Source: JAJTFW01 sp031421935 (lineage in GTDB: Bacteria > Bacteroidota > Bacteroidia > AKYH767-A > OLB10). Taken from it: 11,206 nt of DNA. The notes below the pieces were generated by a model. That model searched no databases and was not told where the DNA came from. It saw only the letters and a list, made by a program, of their open reading frames with translations. Position 1 is the first letter of the stretch. The number at the start of each line of letters is the position of its first letter. A program made the position numbers and the translations under genes. The stretch is taken from the NCBI GenBank assembly GCA_031421935.1, contig JANOPQ010000073.1, positions 1-11,206 on the forward strand, written 5' to 3'. Shown in pieces: positions 1 to 6,431 of this stretch.

Positions 1-200
1 TGTGGGAATCGGAAATTTTACTACAGCAAATACTTTATTGCATTTGCATCAAAGTTCCGATGATATTCCCATAGTAAATTTTCAAATGACAAATTCCATT
101 ATAGGAAATACTGTAACGGATGGATTTTTGGTGGATGTGGAGTGCAGGAGGAATTGTTAGGTTAAACCAACAAGAGAGAGCTCCCATGCAGTTTTGGGCA
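1..200 (+). pseudogene. Upstream part of the secreted fibre-like protein gene, frameshifted
   Basis: This is the part of the same gene lying before the long frame that opens at 194. Reading from base 2 gives VGIGNFTTANTLLHLH and continues to a DGFLVDV motif near 119-139, then hits a stop at 158-160. If the frame moves by one base near 140, it reads SAGGIVRLNQQERAPMQFW from 141 and hits a stop at 201-203. Moving back near 194 rejoins the downstream frame at GIDGNMG. The three pieces form one continuous protein of the type seen in Bacteroidota fibre proteins (VGIG motif, then a DGF motif, then a QQE..PMQF motif). The gene therefore begins left of the window and carries two compensating one-base indels 50-60 bases apart. 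An extra G near 140 and a missing base in the TTTTGGG run at 192-198 would explain this. It could be a real lesion or a sequencing or assembly error. Confidence 0.7.
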
Positions 201-2224
201 TAGATGGTAATATGGGTACAAATGTAAATCGAGGAGAATGGACTACTGGGGGTGCCATGATGCCCAATTTTGCTACACAACCTCCTACAGATGGTTTTAG
301 AATTTGGAATCCAGGATATGCTGCTACAGGTGGAGCATACAACCCAAATGACGCTATTGATATTTGGACAGGAACAAATGGTACCACTCACATGCGCTAT
401 GATAACTCTGGATTATTACAAGGAATAAATTTGCAATTTGAACAGTATGCAAGATTAAATGGCTTTTGGTTAAATGCTGCACCACTCGCAAATCAAACTG
501 CATTTAGAGGACATTTTTATTTTAACTTAGATAGTATTGAAGTTTCAAGGTTTTCGAATGTAAATAATGCAGGTAGAGGGTTTATGCGAATAGGTTTGCA
601 ACCTGCAGGTTTACTAGGTTGGGCTGCTGGTGCAGTGGAAGCCGCTCGCCGATTAGAAGTTTATGACAATGCAGCTGTACCTCAGTTTAGAATTACACAA
701 ACTGATGGCACCAATTATACCGATTTCCAAACAACAAGTAACGGTGATTTGTTCATTGATCCTTGGGCAGGAACAACTTCAAGAAACGTTGGGATAGGTT
801 TAAGTACCCCAACTGCTAAATTAGAAGTGAATTCACCTACAATTGCAGGAGGAAGTCAAACTACAGTTAAAGTTGATAACATAAATACGGGTGCGGTAAT
901 TCCCGTGGGTATAGAAATAGATATTCAAGGAACATCAGGGGCAGGCTTATCACAAGCTGTGGGAATGGATATAGCTATGAATGCTCCTGTATCTACTAAT
1001 TCATCAGCTTGTTCAATTACCAATTCATGTAATGGAGGCGCTGGAGGTACTGGAGTTTGGGCAAATATTGATGGTGCCAACACAAATAATTACGGTTTTA
1101 GAAGTTCTGTTTCGAATGGAACATCTGGAAATTATGGTGCTTATCTAATTGGGGATGGTGGGCCTCTTGCTATTGGAGCAGATATTTATGCTTCAAATGG
1201 CACTGCGGATAATTTTGCCATAAAAAGTGCTGCTTCAGGCGCCTCGGGCTCAACAGATGCAAGAGGTATTACTACTTCTGCTCAAGGTTCAACCACTAAT
1301 TACGGCGGCTATTTTTGGGGCCTTGCTGCTTCTTCTAATACTGCTTATGGAACGTTTTCAATTGCTAATAATGGTAATGCAGCCTATGGTCTGCATGCTG
1401 CAGCTTCTGGGGCAACTACTAATAACTATGGAATAAATGCATTAAGTAGTGGGGGTGTTAATTCTATTGGAATTTACGCCAGTGCATCTGGAGGTACTAA
1501 TAATTGGGCAGTTTATGCAAATGGAAATACATGGTCAACCACTACTTGGTCAAGTTCTGACGCCACTTTGAAGTCAAACATTTTACCTATGCAAAATAAT
1601 ACAGCTATAGTTATGCAACTACAACCAAAATCCTACGATTTTAATCAAACTGCTCATCCAGAATTAGTATTGCCTGATGGAATTCATTATGGACTAGTTG
1701 CTCAAGAATTAGAACAAGTCGTTCCCTCTTTAGTAAAAGATGTAAGTTTTCCAGCTCAATATGATTCCGCTGGTGCGATAACTTCTGCTGCTTTCTCATT
1801 TAAATCAGTAAATTATATTGAAGTTATTCCTTTCCTTATTGGAACCATTCAGGAATTAAAACAAGAATTAGATAGTCTAAAAACGTTTGTTTATGGTTCT
1901 AGTTTATCTCCTAAAATTAATTCGAATCAAGAGCTATCACAAAAAATAATTTTATCAAATCAACAAGGCATCATCTTAAACCAAAACGACCCCAATCCAT
2001 TTTCAGAAAGTACACGTATTCGATATTATATTCCGGAGGAAGTACAGGAAGCTAGACTAATATTTAGCTCCGAAAACGGAATCGTAATTAAAACCGTTCA
2101 ACTCAGTGAGCGAGGCGAAGGTTCTATTGAAGTGTATGCGTCCGACCTCAGTAGTGGTTTGTACATCTATACTTTGATGGCAAATGGAAAAATTATTGAA
2201 AGTAAAAAAATGATAAAACAGTAA
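194..2224 (+). CDS. T9SS-exported fibre-like protein with S74 intramolecular chaperone domain (5' end off window)
   Basis: This is a surface or secreted protein of fibre type; its ligand is unknown. The frame opens with TTG at 194, but homologous-looking protein continues upstream, so that codon is not a true start. Counting residues from 194, a stalk motif VGIGLSTPTAKLEV lies at 199-212. Repeats built on NYG and YASASGGT occupy about 298-446 and look like a beta-helical or trimeric stalk. An S74 peptidase/chaperone domain spans about 453-565, with the SDATLK core (Ser455, Asp456, Lys460) and a GLVAQELEQVVP helix near 500-511, then a helical ELKQELDSLK segment. Residues 594-676 form a T9SS type A sorting domain: NQNDPNPF, then beta-strands, then SGLYIYTL and a lysine-rich end. 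The signal peptide should lie left of the window. In phage and viral fibres the S74 domain helps trimerisation and then cuts itself off at the Ser-Asp bond. Whether it cuts here is unknown. Confidence 0.85.
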   Translation: MGIDGNMGTNVNRGEWTTGGAMMPNFATQPPTDGFRIWNPGYAATGGAYNPNDAIDIWTGTNGTTHMRYDNSGLLQGINLQFEQYARLNGFWLNAAPLANQTAFRGHFYFNLDSIEVSRFSNVNNAGRGFMRIGLQPAGLLGWAAGAVEAARRLEVYDNAAVPQFRITQTDGTNYTDFQTTSNGDLFIDPWAGTTSRNVGIGLSTPTAKLEVNSPTIAGGSQTTVKVDNINTGAVIPVGIEIDIQGTSGAGLSQAVGMDIAMNAPVSTNSSACSITNSCNGGAGGTGVWANIDGANTNNYGFRSSVSNGTSGNYGAYLIGDGGPLAIGADIYASNGTADNFAIKSAASGASGSTDARGITTSAQGSTTNYGGYFWGLAASSNTAYGTFSIANNGNAAYGLHAAASGATTNNYGINALSSGGVNSIGIYASASGGTNNWAVYANGNTWSTTTWSSSDATLKSNILPMQNNTAIVMQLQPKSYDFNQTAHPELVLPDGIHYGLVAQELEQVVPSLVKDVSFPAQYDSAGAITSAAFSFKSVNYIEVIPFLIGTIQELKQELDSLKTFVYGSSLSPKINSNQELSQKIILSNQQGIILNQNDPNPFSESTRIRYYIPEEVQEARLIFSSENGIVIKTVQLSERGEGSIEVYASDLSSGLYIYTLMANGKIIESKKMIKQ

Positions 2225-2241
2225 TAAAATGATTGTTAAAG

Positions 2242-2281
2242 GAGCGTCTTTTACTAAACGTAAGAGGCGCTCTTTGTTTTT
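2242..2281 (+). terminator. Rho-independent terminator after the fibre-like gene
   Basis: The arms 2242-2254 (GAGCGTCTTTTAC) and 2260-2272 (GTAAGAGGCGCTC) pair over 13 positions with two G-U pairs and a 5-base loop, followed by TTTGTTTTT. It begins 17 bases after the stop codon at 2224 and separates this gene from the convergent barrel gene. Confidence 0.85.
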
Positions 2282-2351
2282 AGAGTAGTTTAATTAATAT
2301 TAAATCACAACTCCAACTTTACAAACCAAGACTATGGGTACTTTGTAAAAG

Positions 2352-3020
2352 CTAATTCTTCCCCTTCCTCGGAATCCGCAGCACCAAACCAATGGTACCG
2401 TCCAGTCCTGATAACTTTAATTTAGCGTCGATTTTGGAAAGGTCTTGCTTTGCACCATTTTGTTCATACTCTTCGAGCGTGAAATTGTGGGTGTCTAATC
2501 CAAGATTAAAGTTTAATCCACCTACTTCACCTAAGTAAATTAATACACCGGTGTTGAGTCGGATGCCTCCACCGCGATAGGTCCATTCTTCCGTTCTTTT
2601 AATGATAGCATCATCACTGGTTTCTTCGAGGACAAGGCTTGCTGTATGAATTCCGAATCCAGTATACCATCTAAAATTTTCTTTGTTAACGATGGTATAT
2701 TCTCCAGCAATACCGAAAACGAAAAAACGATTACTTTTTCCTTCCGCGCTATCAGGTTCGTAAACATAAGATCCAAACTTCATATCGAGTCCGAGGTTCC
2801 ATCGCTCCGTCAATTCATAACGAAGTTCTAATGGTAACTGAACCGATAATGCTCCATCCTCATTTTCCGATTTTGTGATACCATTATCCAGTGTAAATTC
2901 AGTTTTGTAAATTGAAAAACCAAATCCACCGCGAATCTGAATTTCCTTGTCTCGTTGAGCCTTAACTTGGGTGCCCATGATCAATAACAGAATCCCGCTA
3001 AGTACTAATATCCTCTTCAT
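2352..3020 (-). CDS. Small exported outer-membrane beta-barrel protein
   Basis: The product is 222 residues and its function is not known. It opens with a clear signal peptide (MKR, hydrophobic stretch at about 4-16, likely cleavage after VKA at 19-21) and no lipobox cysteine. The mature part starts with QRDKE and shows alternating hydrophobic/polar strands with aromatic residues (GGFGFSIYKTEF, WNLGLDMKFGSYVY, FRWYTGFGIHTASL, GLNFNLGLDTHNF, GTIGLVLRI). This is typical of 8- to 10-strand outer-membrane barrels of the OMP_b-brl kind common in Bacteroidota. The C-terminus is a basic RKGKN tail, not the usual aromatic residue. It is transcribed alone, convergent with the fibre gene and divergent from purQ, with a TAnnTTTG element 19 bases before its ATG. 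A lipid-handling or structural role is possible, but nothing in the sequence decides it. Confidence 0.7.
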   Translation of the reverse strand: MKRILVLSGILLLIMGTQVKAQRDKEIQIRGGFGFSIYKTEFTLDNGITKSENEDGALSVQLPLELRYELTERWNLGLDMKFGSYVYEPDSAEGKSNRFFVFGIAGEYTIVNKENFRWYTGFGIHTASLVLEETSDDAIIKRTEEWTYRGGGIRLNTGVLIYLGEVGGLNFNLGLDTHNFTLEEYEQNGAKQDLSKIDAKLKLSGLDGTIGLVLRIPRKGKN

Positions 3021-3039
3021 AATTATGATAATTGAACTG

Positions 3040-3047
3040 CAAAACTA
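3040..3047 (-). promoter_or_regulatory. -7 promoter element of the barrel gene
   Basis: On the minus strand this reads TAGTTTTG, matching the Bacteroidota -7 consensus TAnnTTTG. It lies 19 bases before the start codon, giving a very short leader. No TTG -33 element is visible at the usual 17-23 base spacing, so the call rests on the -7 match and its position. Confidence 0.45.
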
Positions 3048-3150
3048 AGTATTTATTGCTGATCTCCTGCACCTAAATGCTCATTAAACATTCAAAATCA
3101 ATGAATAGATAATAATTTAACATTGGGCTATTAGGTTTGGCTTCAAGGAA

Positions 3151-3214
3151 GTAATACCGACGCTACTTAAATAGTTCAACCCCTTAAACACAAGTCTTTG
3201 TAGGTCGGCATTAC
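3151..3214. repeat. Imperfect inverted repeat with 33-base spacer upstream of purQ
   Basis: Left arm 3151-3166 (GTAATACCGACGCTAC) and right arm 3200-3214 (GTAGGTCGGCATTAC) are reverse complements apart from one mismatch and one bulged G. The enclosed 33 bases show no gene. It lies upstream of the likely purQ promoter at 3255, so it is probably not in the purQ leader. It could be a small RNA hairpin, a protein-binding site or a remnant of a REP/MITE-like element. Confidence 0.5.
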
Positions 3215-3254
3215 ACAATAAATTAATTGGGCTAGAATATTATTATAATTGGTA

Positions 3255-3262
3255 TAACTTTG
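3255..3262 (+). promoter_or_regulatory. -7 promoter element of purQ
   Basis: TAACTTTG matches the Bacteroidota consensus TAnnTTTG and ends 19 bases before the purQ ATG. The nearest TTG upstream (3227-3229) leaves a 25-base spacer, a little longer than usual, so the -33 half is uncertain. Confidence 0.5.
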
Positions 3263-3281
3263 CAGGATAAAACAGAATAAA

Positions 3282-3974
3282 ATGAAATTTGGTGTTGTCA
3301 TCTTCCCGGGATCTAATTGTGATAGAGATTTAATTCATGTGGTTAAAAATAACATGAAAAAAGAAGTGGTGGAACTTTGGCATAAGGATCACAACTTGCA
3401 AGGATGTGATTTTATTTTATTGCCCGGTGGATTTTCGTACGGCGATTATTTACGCAGCGGTGCCATTGCTCGTTTTTCTCCATTGATGCAAGAGATCATT
3501 GAGTTTGCGGATAAGGGTGGATTTGTTTTTGGGATTTGCAACGGATTTCAAATTTTAACAGAGTCGCATTTATTACCTGGCGCTTTGTTGAGCAACGACA
3601 ATCATCAATTCGTTTGCAAGAATGTAAACATTCGTTGCGAGACCGATGAATCGGTGATCACTTCGAAATTTAAAATTGGCAAAACCATTCAGATTCCAAT
3701 TGCACACGGCGAAGGAAGATTTTATTGTGACGAGCCTACATTAACCGAGATCAATAAAAACAATCAGGTGTTGTTTCGTTATTGCGATGCCGATGGAAAT
3801 GTTACGAAAGAAAGTAATCCGAATGGAGCCATTGAAAATATCGCTGGTATTTGCAACCGCAACCAAAATGTTTTTGGAATGATGCCACATCCGGAGAGAG
3901 CAAGTGATGCAGTGCTGGGAAATACGGATGGGAAGATGATTTTTGATTCGATTTTAAATACGGTTCTTGCGTAG
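3282..3974 (+). CDS. purQ: Phosphoribosylformylglycinamidine synthase, glutaminase subunit PurQ
   Basis: PurQ releases ammonia from glutamine for step 4 of purine synthesis, the conversion of FGAR to FGAM, working in the cytoplasm with PurL and PurS. The 230-residue length is normal for free-standing PurQ. It is a class I glutamine amidotransferase. The N-terminus GVVIFPGSNCDRD (4-16) and the LLPGGFSYGDYLRSGAIAR signature (46-64) are typical. The nucleophile elbow FGICNGFQIL carries Cys86, and His203 and Glu205 in MPHPERA complete the catalytic triad. The ATG at 3282 gives the expected start. Many Bacteroidota carry one long PurL with the glutaminase domain fused at its end, so a separate purQ implies the small-PurL/PurS type, with partners elsewhere. 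No purine gene is adjacent here. A TAnnTTTG promoter lies just upstream. Confidence 0.95.
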   Translation: MKFGVVIFPGSNCDRDLIHVVKNNMKKEVVELWHKDHNLQGCDFILLPGGFSYGDYLRSGAIARFSPLMQEIIEFADKGGFVFGICNGFQILTESHLLPGALLSNDNHQFVCKNVNIRCETDESVITSKFKIGKTIQIPIAHGEGRFYCDEPTLTEINKNNQVLFRYCDADGNVTKESNPNGAIENIAGICNRNQNVFGMMPHPERASDAVLGNTDGKMIFDSILNTVLA

Positions 3975-4039
3975 TTTCTTTTCGCAAGGCTTCGCGATAA
4001 CAGCAAACAAGAAGTAAGAAACTTGATTGCTGAAAATTT

Positions 4040-4079
4040 GAACACGGATAAAAGGGATAAATCGGATTGGCGCAGATTT
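4040..4079 (-). repeat. Copy 1 of a 40-bp dispersed intergenic repeat (ATCCGT family)
   Basis: The reverse complement of 4040-4079 aligns without gaps to 7061-7100, with 31 of 40 identical bases by hand count. The conserved parts are AAATC at the start, TTTATCC in the middle and ATCCGT near the end. The two copies are in opposite orientation, both in spacers. The rest of this 255-base spacer after purQ holds the 10-bp tandem repeat at 4114-4143 and no gene. Confidence 0.6.
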
Positions 4080-4113
4080 ATTCATAACTAAATAAAAGAC
4101 TTCGTGCTAACAA

Positions 4114-4143
4114 GTGTTCTCTACTGTTCTCTAGTGTTCTCTA
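4114..4143 (+). repeat. Three tandem 10-bp repeats
   Basis: The unit (G/C)TGTTCTCTA occurs three times in direct succession at 4114-4123, 4124-4133 and 4134-4143. Only the first base of the middle copy differs. A decayed further copy may follow (GTGGCTTTA). No spacer sequences or coding potential are present. Confidence 0.75.
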
Positions 4144-4229
4144 GTGGCTTTAGTGTTAAAACTGAATTAATATTTAACAATTGAAATTTCGAGCCAAACG
4201 AGAAGTTCTGTGATACCTCTTCTAAAAAA

Positions 4230-4805
4230 TTATTTTTTATAAAAATTCATTTCATCAATATAATCAGCAACGGTTTCGGGCATCATGTAGCGCACGTCTT
4301 TTCCTTCCTTGATGGATTTACGAATGAAGGAGGATGATATTTCCATTTGTGGTGCATCGATCCATTTCACGCGCGGATGATCTTTTAAATTGCCCCCGTC
4401 GTGATTTGGTCGAGGGTACACGTAGATATCGTGATGCTCTAAAATCAATTCAAAATTTTTCCACTTATGTAAGTTCTCCAAATTATCGGCACCCATGATG
4501 AGGGAGAATTCATGCTTTGGATATTTATCTTGCAAGTAAGCGAGTGTAACTACGGTATAGGATGGGCGCGCTAATTCAAATTCGATTTTAGACGCTTTCA
4601 ATTTTTTATTGTTGCCGATTCCGAGTTCTACTAAATGAAAGCGATGGTAATCTTGCAATAAAGATCCAGCAGGCTTGAGCGGATTATGCGGCGATACCAC
4701 CATCCACACTTGCTTCAAATCACTAAACTCAGCCATGTACCCCGCAATCACCAGATGTCCGCTGTGAATGGGATTAAAAGAGCCGAAGTAGAGTCCGATT
4801 TTCAT
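4230..4805 (-). CDS. nadD: Nicotinate-nucleotide adenylyltransferase
   Basis: NadD joins ATP and nicotinate mononucleotide to make deamido-NAD, the late step shared by de novo and salvage NAD synthesis. It is a cytoplasmic nucleotidyltransferase. The 191-residue product has the adenylyl-binding motif GSFNPIHSGH at 8-17, a conserved GADNLENLHKWKN segment at 105-117 and the ATP-binding ISSSFIRKSI motif at 156-165. All are where the family has them and nothing is missing. The ATG at 4805 lies 16 bases after the gmk stop codon, so it is the last gene of the yicC-gmk-nadD operon. An obvious hairpin terminator is not visible downstream, although the DNA just past the stop is T-rich on the transcribed strand. 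Confidence 0.95.
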   Translation of the reverse strand: MKIGLYFGSFNPIHSGHLVIAGYMAEFSDLKQVWMVVSPHNPLKPAGSLLQDYHRFHLVELGIGNNKKLKASKIEFELARPSYTVVTLAYLQDKYPKHEFSLIMGADNLENLHKWKNFELILEHHDIYVYPRPNHDGGNLKDHPRVKWIDAPQMEISSSFIRKSIKEGKDVRYMMPETVADYIDEMNFYKK

Positions 4806-4821
4806 GTGCTGAACTTACAAT

Positions 4822-5433
4822 TTATGATTCCTCATCCTGTTCGGGGACGACGTCTTCTAAAAATTCCTTCACTATTTTCACTGCATCCAATTTTGCATCT
4901 TCTAAAACCGCATTCACGATGACATGATTAAAACGAAAGGCGTAATTCATTTCCTTTTCTGCTTTGTCTAATCTCTTAAACAATGAATCTTCCGACTCCG
5001 TAGCTCTTGCCACTAATCGTTTATGCAAATCATCTACAGAAGGTGGCATCACAAAAACATCGAGTAATTGTCGACCAAATTGTTTTCGAATATGCAAACC
5101 GCCTTCCACATCCACATCAAAAATAGCCACGTAACCATCATTTAAAATACGCTCCACTTCTTTTTTCAGCGTTCCATAAAAACGATCTTTATATACTTCT
5201 TCCCACTCTAAAAATTCATCGTTTTGAATTTTCGCTTTAAACTCATCTACACTCAAAAAATAATAATCTTTTCCGTGTTCTTCATTCGCTCGTTTTTCGC
5301 GTGTTGTTGCCGACACACTAAAACGCATCATCGGAAACTGTTGCATCAAATGATGAACGATGGTTGTTTTTCCGCTCCCACTCGGACCGCAGAACAGCAC
5401 CAGCTTATGAAGGAAGTTAGGGTTAGTTTTCAA
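4822..5433 (-). CDS. gmk: Guanylate kinase
   Basis: Gmk phosphorylates GMP to GDP using ATP, feeding GTP and dGTP pools. The 203-residue product has the P-loop GPSGSGKTT at 16-24 (Lys22). The GMP-binding part follows, with SATTREKR at 41-48 and the GKDYYFLSVDEF segment from 54. The LID-like region around VARATESEDSLFKRLDKAEKEM is present, and length is normal. The likely start is TTG at 5433: it forms a TTGA overlap with the yicC stop, no in-frame ATG occurs before the P-loop, and the first beta-strand needs residues from about 10 onward. This implies translational coupling to yicC. The C-terminus ends in an acidic tail (EDVVPEQDEES). Confidence 0.95.
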   Translation of the reverse strand: MKTNPNFLHKLVLFCGPSGSGKTTIVHHLMQQFPMMRFSVSATTREKRANEEHGKDYYFLSVDEFKAKIQNDEFLEWEEVYKDRFYGTLKKEVERILNDGYVAIFDVDVEGGLHIRKQFGRQLLDVFVMPPSVDDLHKRLVARATESEDSLFKRLDKAEKEMNYAFRFNHVIVNAVLEDAKLDAVKIVKEFLEDVVPEQDEES

Positions 5434-6302
5434 AGTACGTTTGCCAGTTGTTCTTTTAATTTTTCCAATTCATCTTTCATTTCAACCACGATGCGTTGCA
5501 TGGGTGCATCATTGGCTTTAGCGCCGATGGTATTAATTTCTCTTCCGATTTCCTGGGTGATGAATCCCAATTTTTTTCCGTTTGCTTCGGGATTGGCAAT
5601 CGTTTGCACAAAATATTCGCAATGACTACGCAAACGCACTTTCTCCTCTGAGATATCTAATTTCTCAATATAATAAATCAACTCTTGCTCGAAACGATTC
5701 CGGTCGATGGAAGTTTGCTCAATCAATTCATTGATCGCTTTACTAATTTTTGCACGCACACCTTCTACTCTCTTCGTTTCAAACTCTTCTAGTTGCGGAA
5801 TGCAGTTCGAGATGGTATCAACACGCATGGTAATATCTTTACTCAAGGCGGCACCTTCATTATCACGAAAAGCATTGAAGCGATCGAGAGCAGCGTTAAT
5901 CACCACTTTCAATTCCTTCCATTGCTCTTCATCCGATTCTTGACGTTCGGCATTCATCACGGCAGGAAGTTTTAAAATACAGTCGAGTAAATTGACATCA
6001 TTCAAATTATATTCCTTTCCCAATGCAGAAAGTTCTTCGTAATAGGCATTAAAAATTTCCTTGTTTACAGAACTGCGCTTTGCGAGTTCATTGCTTTCAA
6101 AAGAAATACTTAAATCGGCTTTTCCTCTTTCCAGTTGCTTGCTTAAATCGGAGCGGAGTTCCAATTCGCGATCACGAAACTGCATGGGCATCCGAAGATT
6201 CAATTCCAGAAATTTACTGTTGAGAGATCGGATTTCTACTGTAACGTTTTGGTTTCCTACGAGACCTTTAGCGTTACCGTAGCCTGTCATTGATCGTACC
6301 AT
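5430..6302 (-). CDS. yicC: YicC/YloC-family endoribonuclease
   Basis: The 290-residue product belongs to the YicC family, whose E. coli member acts as an endoribonuclease affecting mRNA and small-RNA turnover. The hallmark N-terminus MVRSMTGYG (1-9) fixes the ATG at 6302. RSLNSKFLELNLRMP at 25-39 is the conserved N-terminal domain signature. The C-terminal DUF1732-type end is also canonical, running QEIGREINTIGAKAND, then a helical MKDELEKLKEQL tail. The family is very often next to gmk, as here. It is the first gene of a three-gene operon and overlaps gmk by 4 bases. A TAnnTTTG element lies 16 bases before its start. The RNase activity is known from the family, not shown by this sequence. 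Confidence 0.93.
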   Translation of the reverse strand: MVRSMTGYGNAKGLVGNQNVTVEIRSLNSKFLELNLRMPMQFRDRELELRSDLSKQLERGKADLSISFESNELAKRSSVNKEIFNAYYEELSALGKEYNLNDVNLLDCILKLPAVMNAERQESDEEQWKELKVVINAALDRFNAFRDNEGAALSKDITMRVDTISNCIPQLEEFETKRVEGVRAKISKAINELIEQTSIDRNRFEQELIYYIEKLDISEEKVRLRSHCEYFVQTIANPEANGKKLGFITQEIGREINTIGAKANDAPMQRIVVEMKDELEKLKEQLANVL

Positions 6303-6318
6303 AATATTGATTTATGCG

Positions 6319-6326
6319 CAAAAATA
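6319..6326 (-). promoter_or_regulatory. -7 promoter element of the yicC-gmk-nadD operon
   Basis: On the minus strand this reads TATTTTTG, fitting TAnnTTTG, and ends 16 bases before the yicC ATG. No TTG -33 box is visible at normal spacing. The position relative to the start is almost the same as for the barrel gene and purQ, which supports it. Confidence 0.45.
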
Positions 6327-6431
6327 CATTTTTTCGAGGAGATAATAAAATACAGGGGGACATCCTCTCTTCAGTCTACTCTACTAATAGCAATTATAAA
6401 AACAGCCTAGAAATCTCTATTTACTACCTGA

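Noticed and set aside
194..196. TTG at 194 as the real start of the fibre-like gene
   Set aside because: Coding sequence of the same protein type continues upstream to the window edge once two one-base frame changes are allowed, and no signal peptide follows the TTG although the protein has a T9SS sorting domain.
139..200. Programmed ribosomal frameshifting to explain the frame changes
   Set aside because: Two opposite shifts within 55 bases are needed, with no slippery heptamer and stimulatory structure visible. Indels or sequence errors are simpler.
35..391. 118-residue minus-strand reading frame at the left edge
   Set aside because: It is antisense to the fibre-like gene, Ile/Cys/Ser-rich in a way typical of shadow frames, and has no recognisable motif.
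3973..4022. Terminator after purQ from AGTTTCTT and AAGAAACT arms
   Set aside because: The 8-bp AT-rich arms are 34 bases apart and no T-run follows the second arm.
4114..4143. CRISPR-like array
   Set aside because: Ten-base units follow directly without unique spacers, and there are no cas genes.
5224..5625. 133-residue plus-strand reading frame opposite gmk and yicC
   Set aside because: It lies wholly antisense to two well-recognised genes, has an irregular composition rich in Ser, Phe and Cys, and shows no family features.
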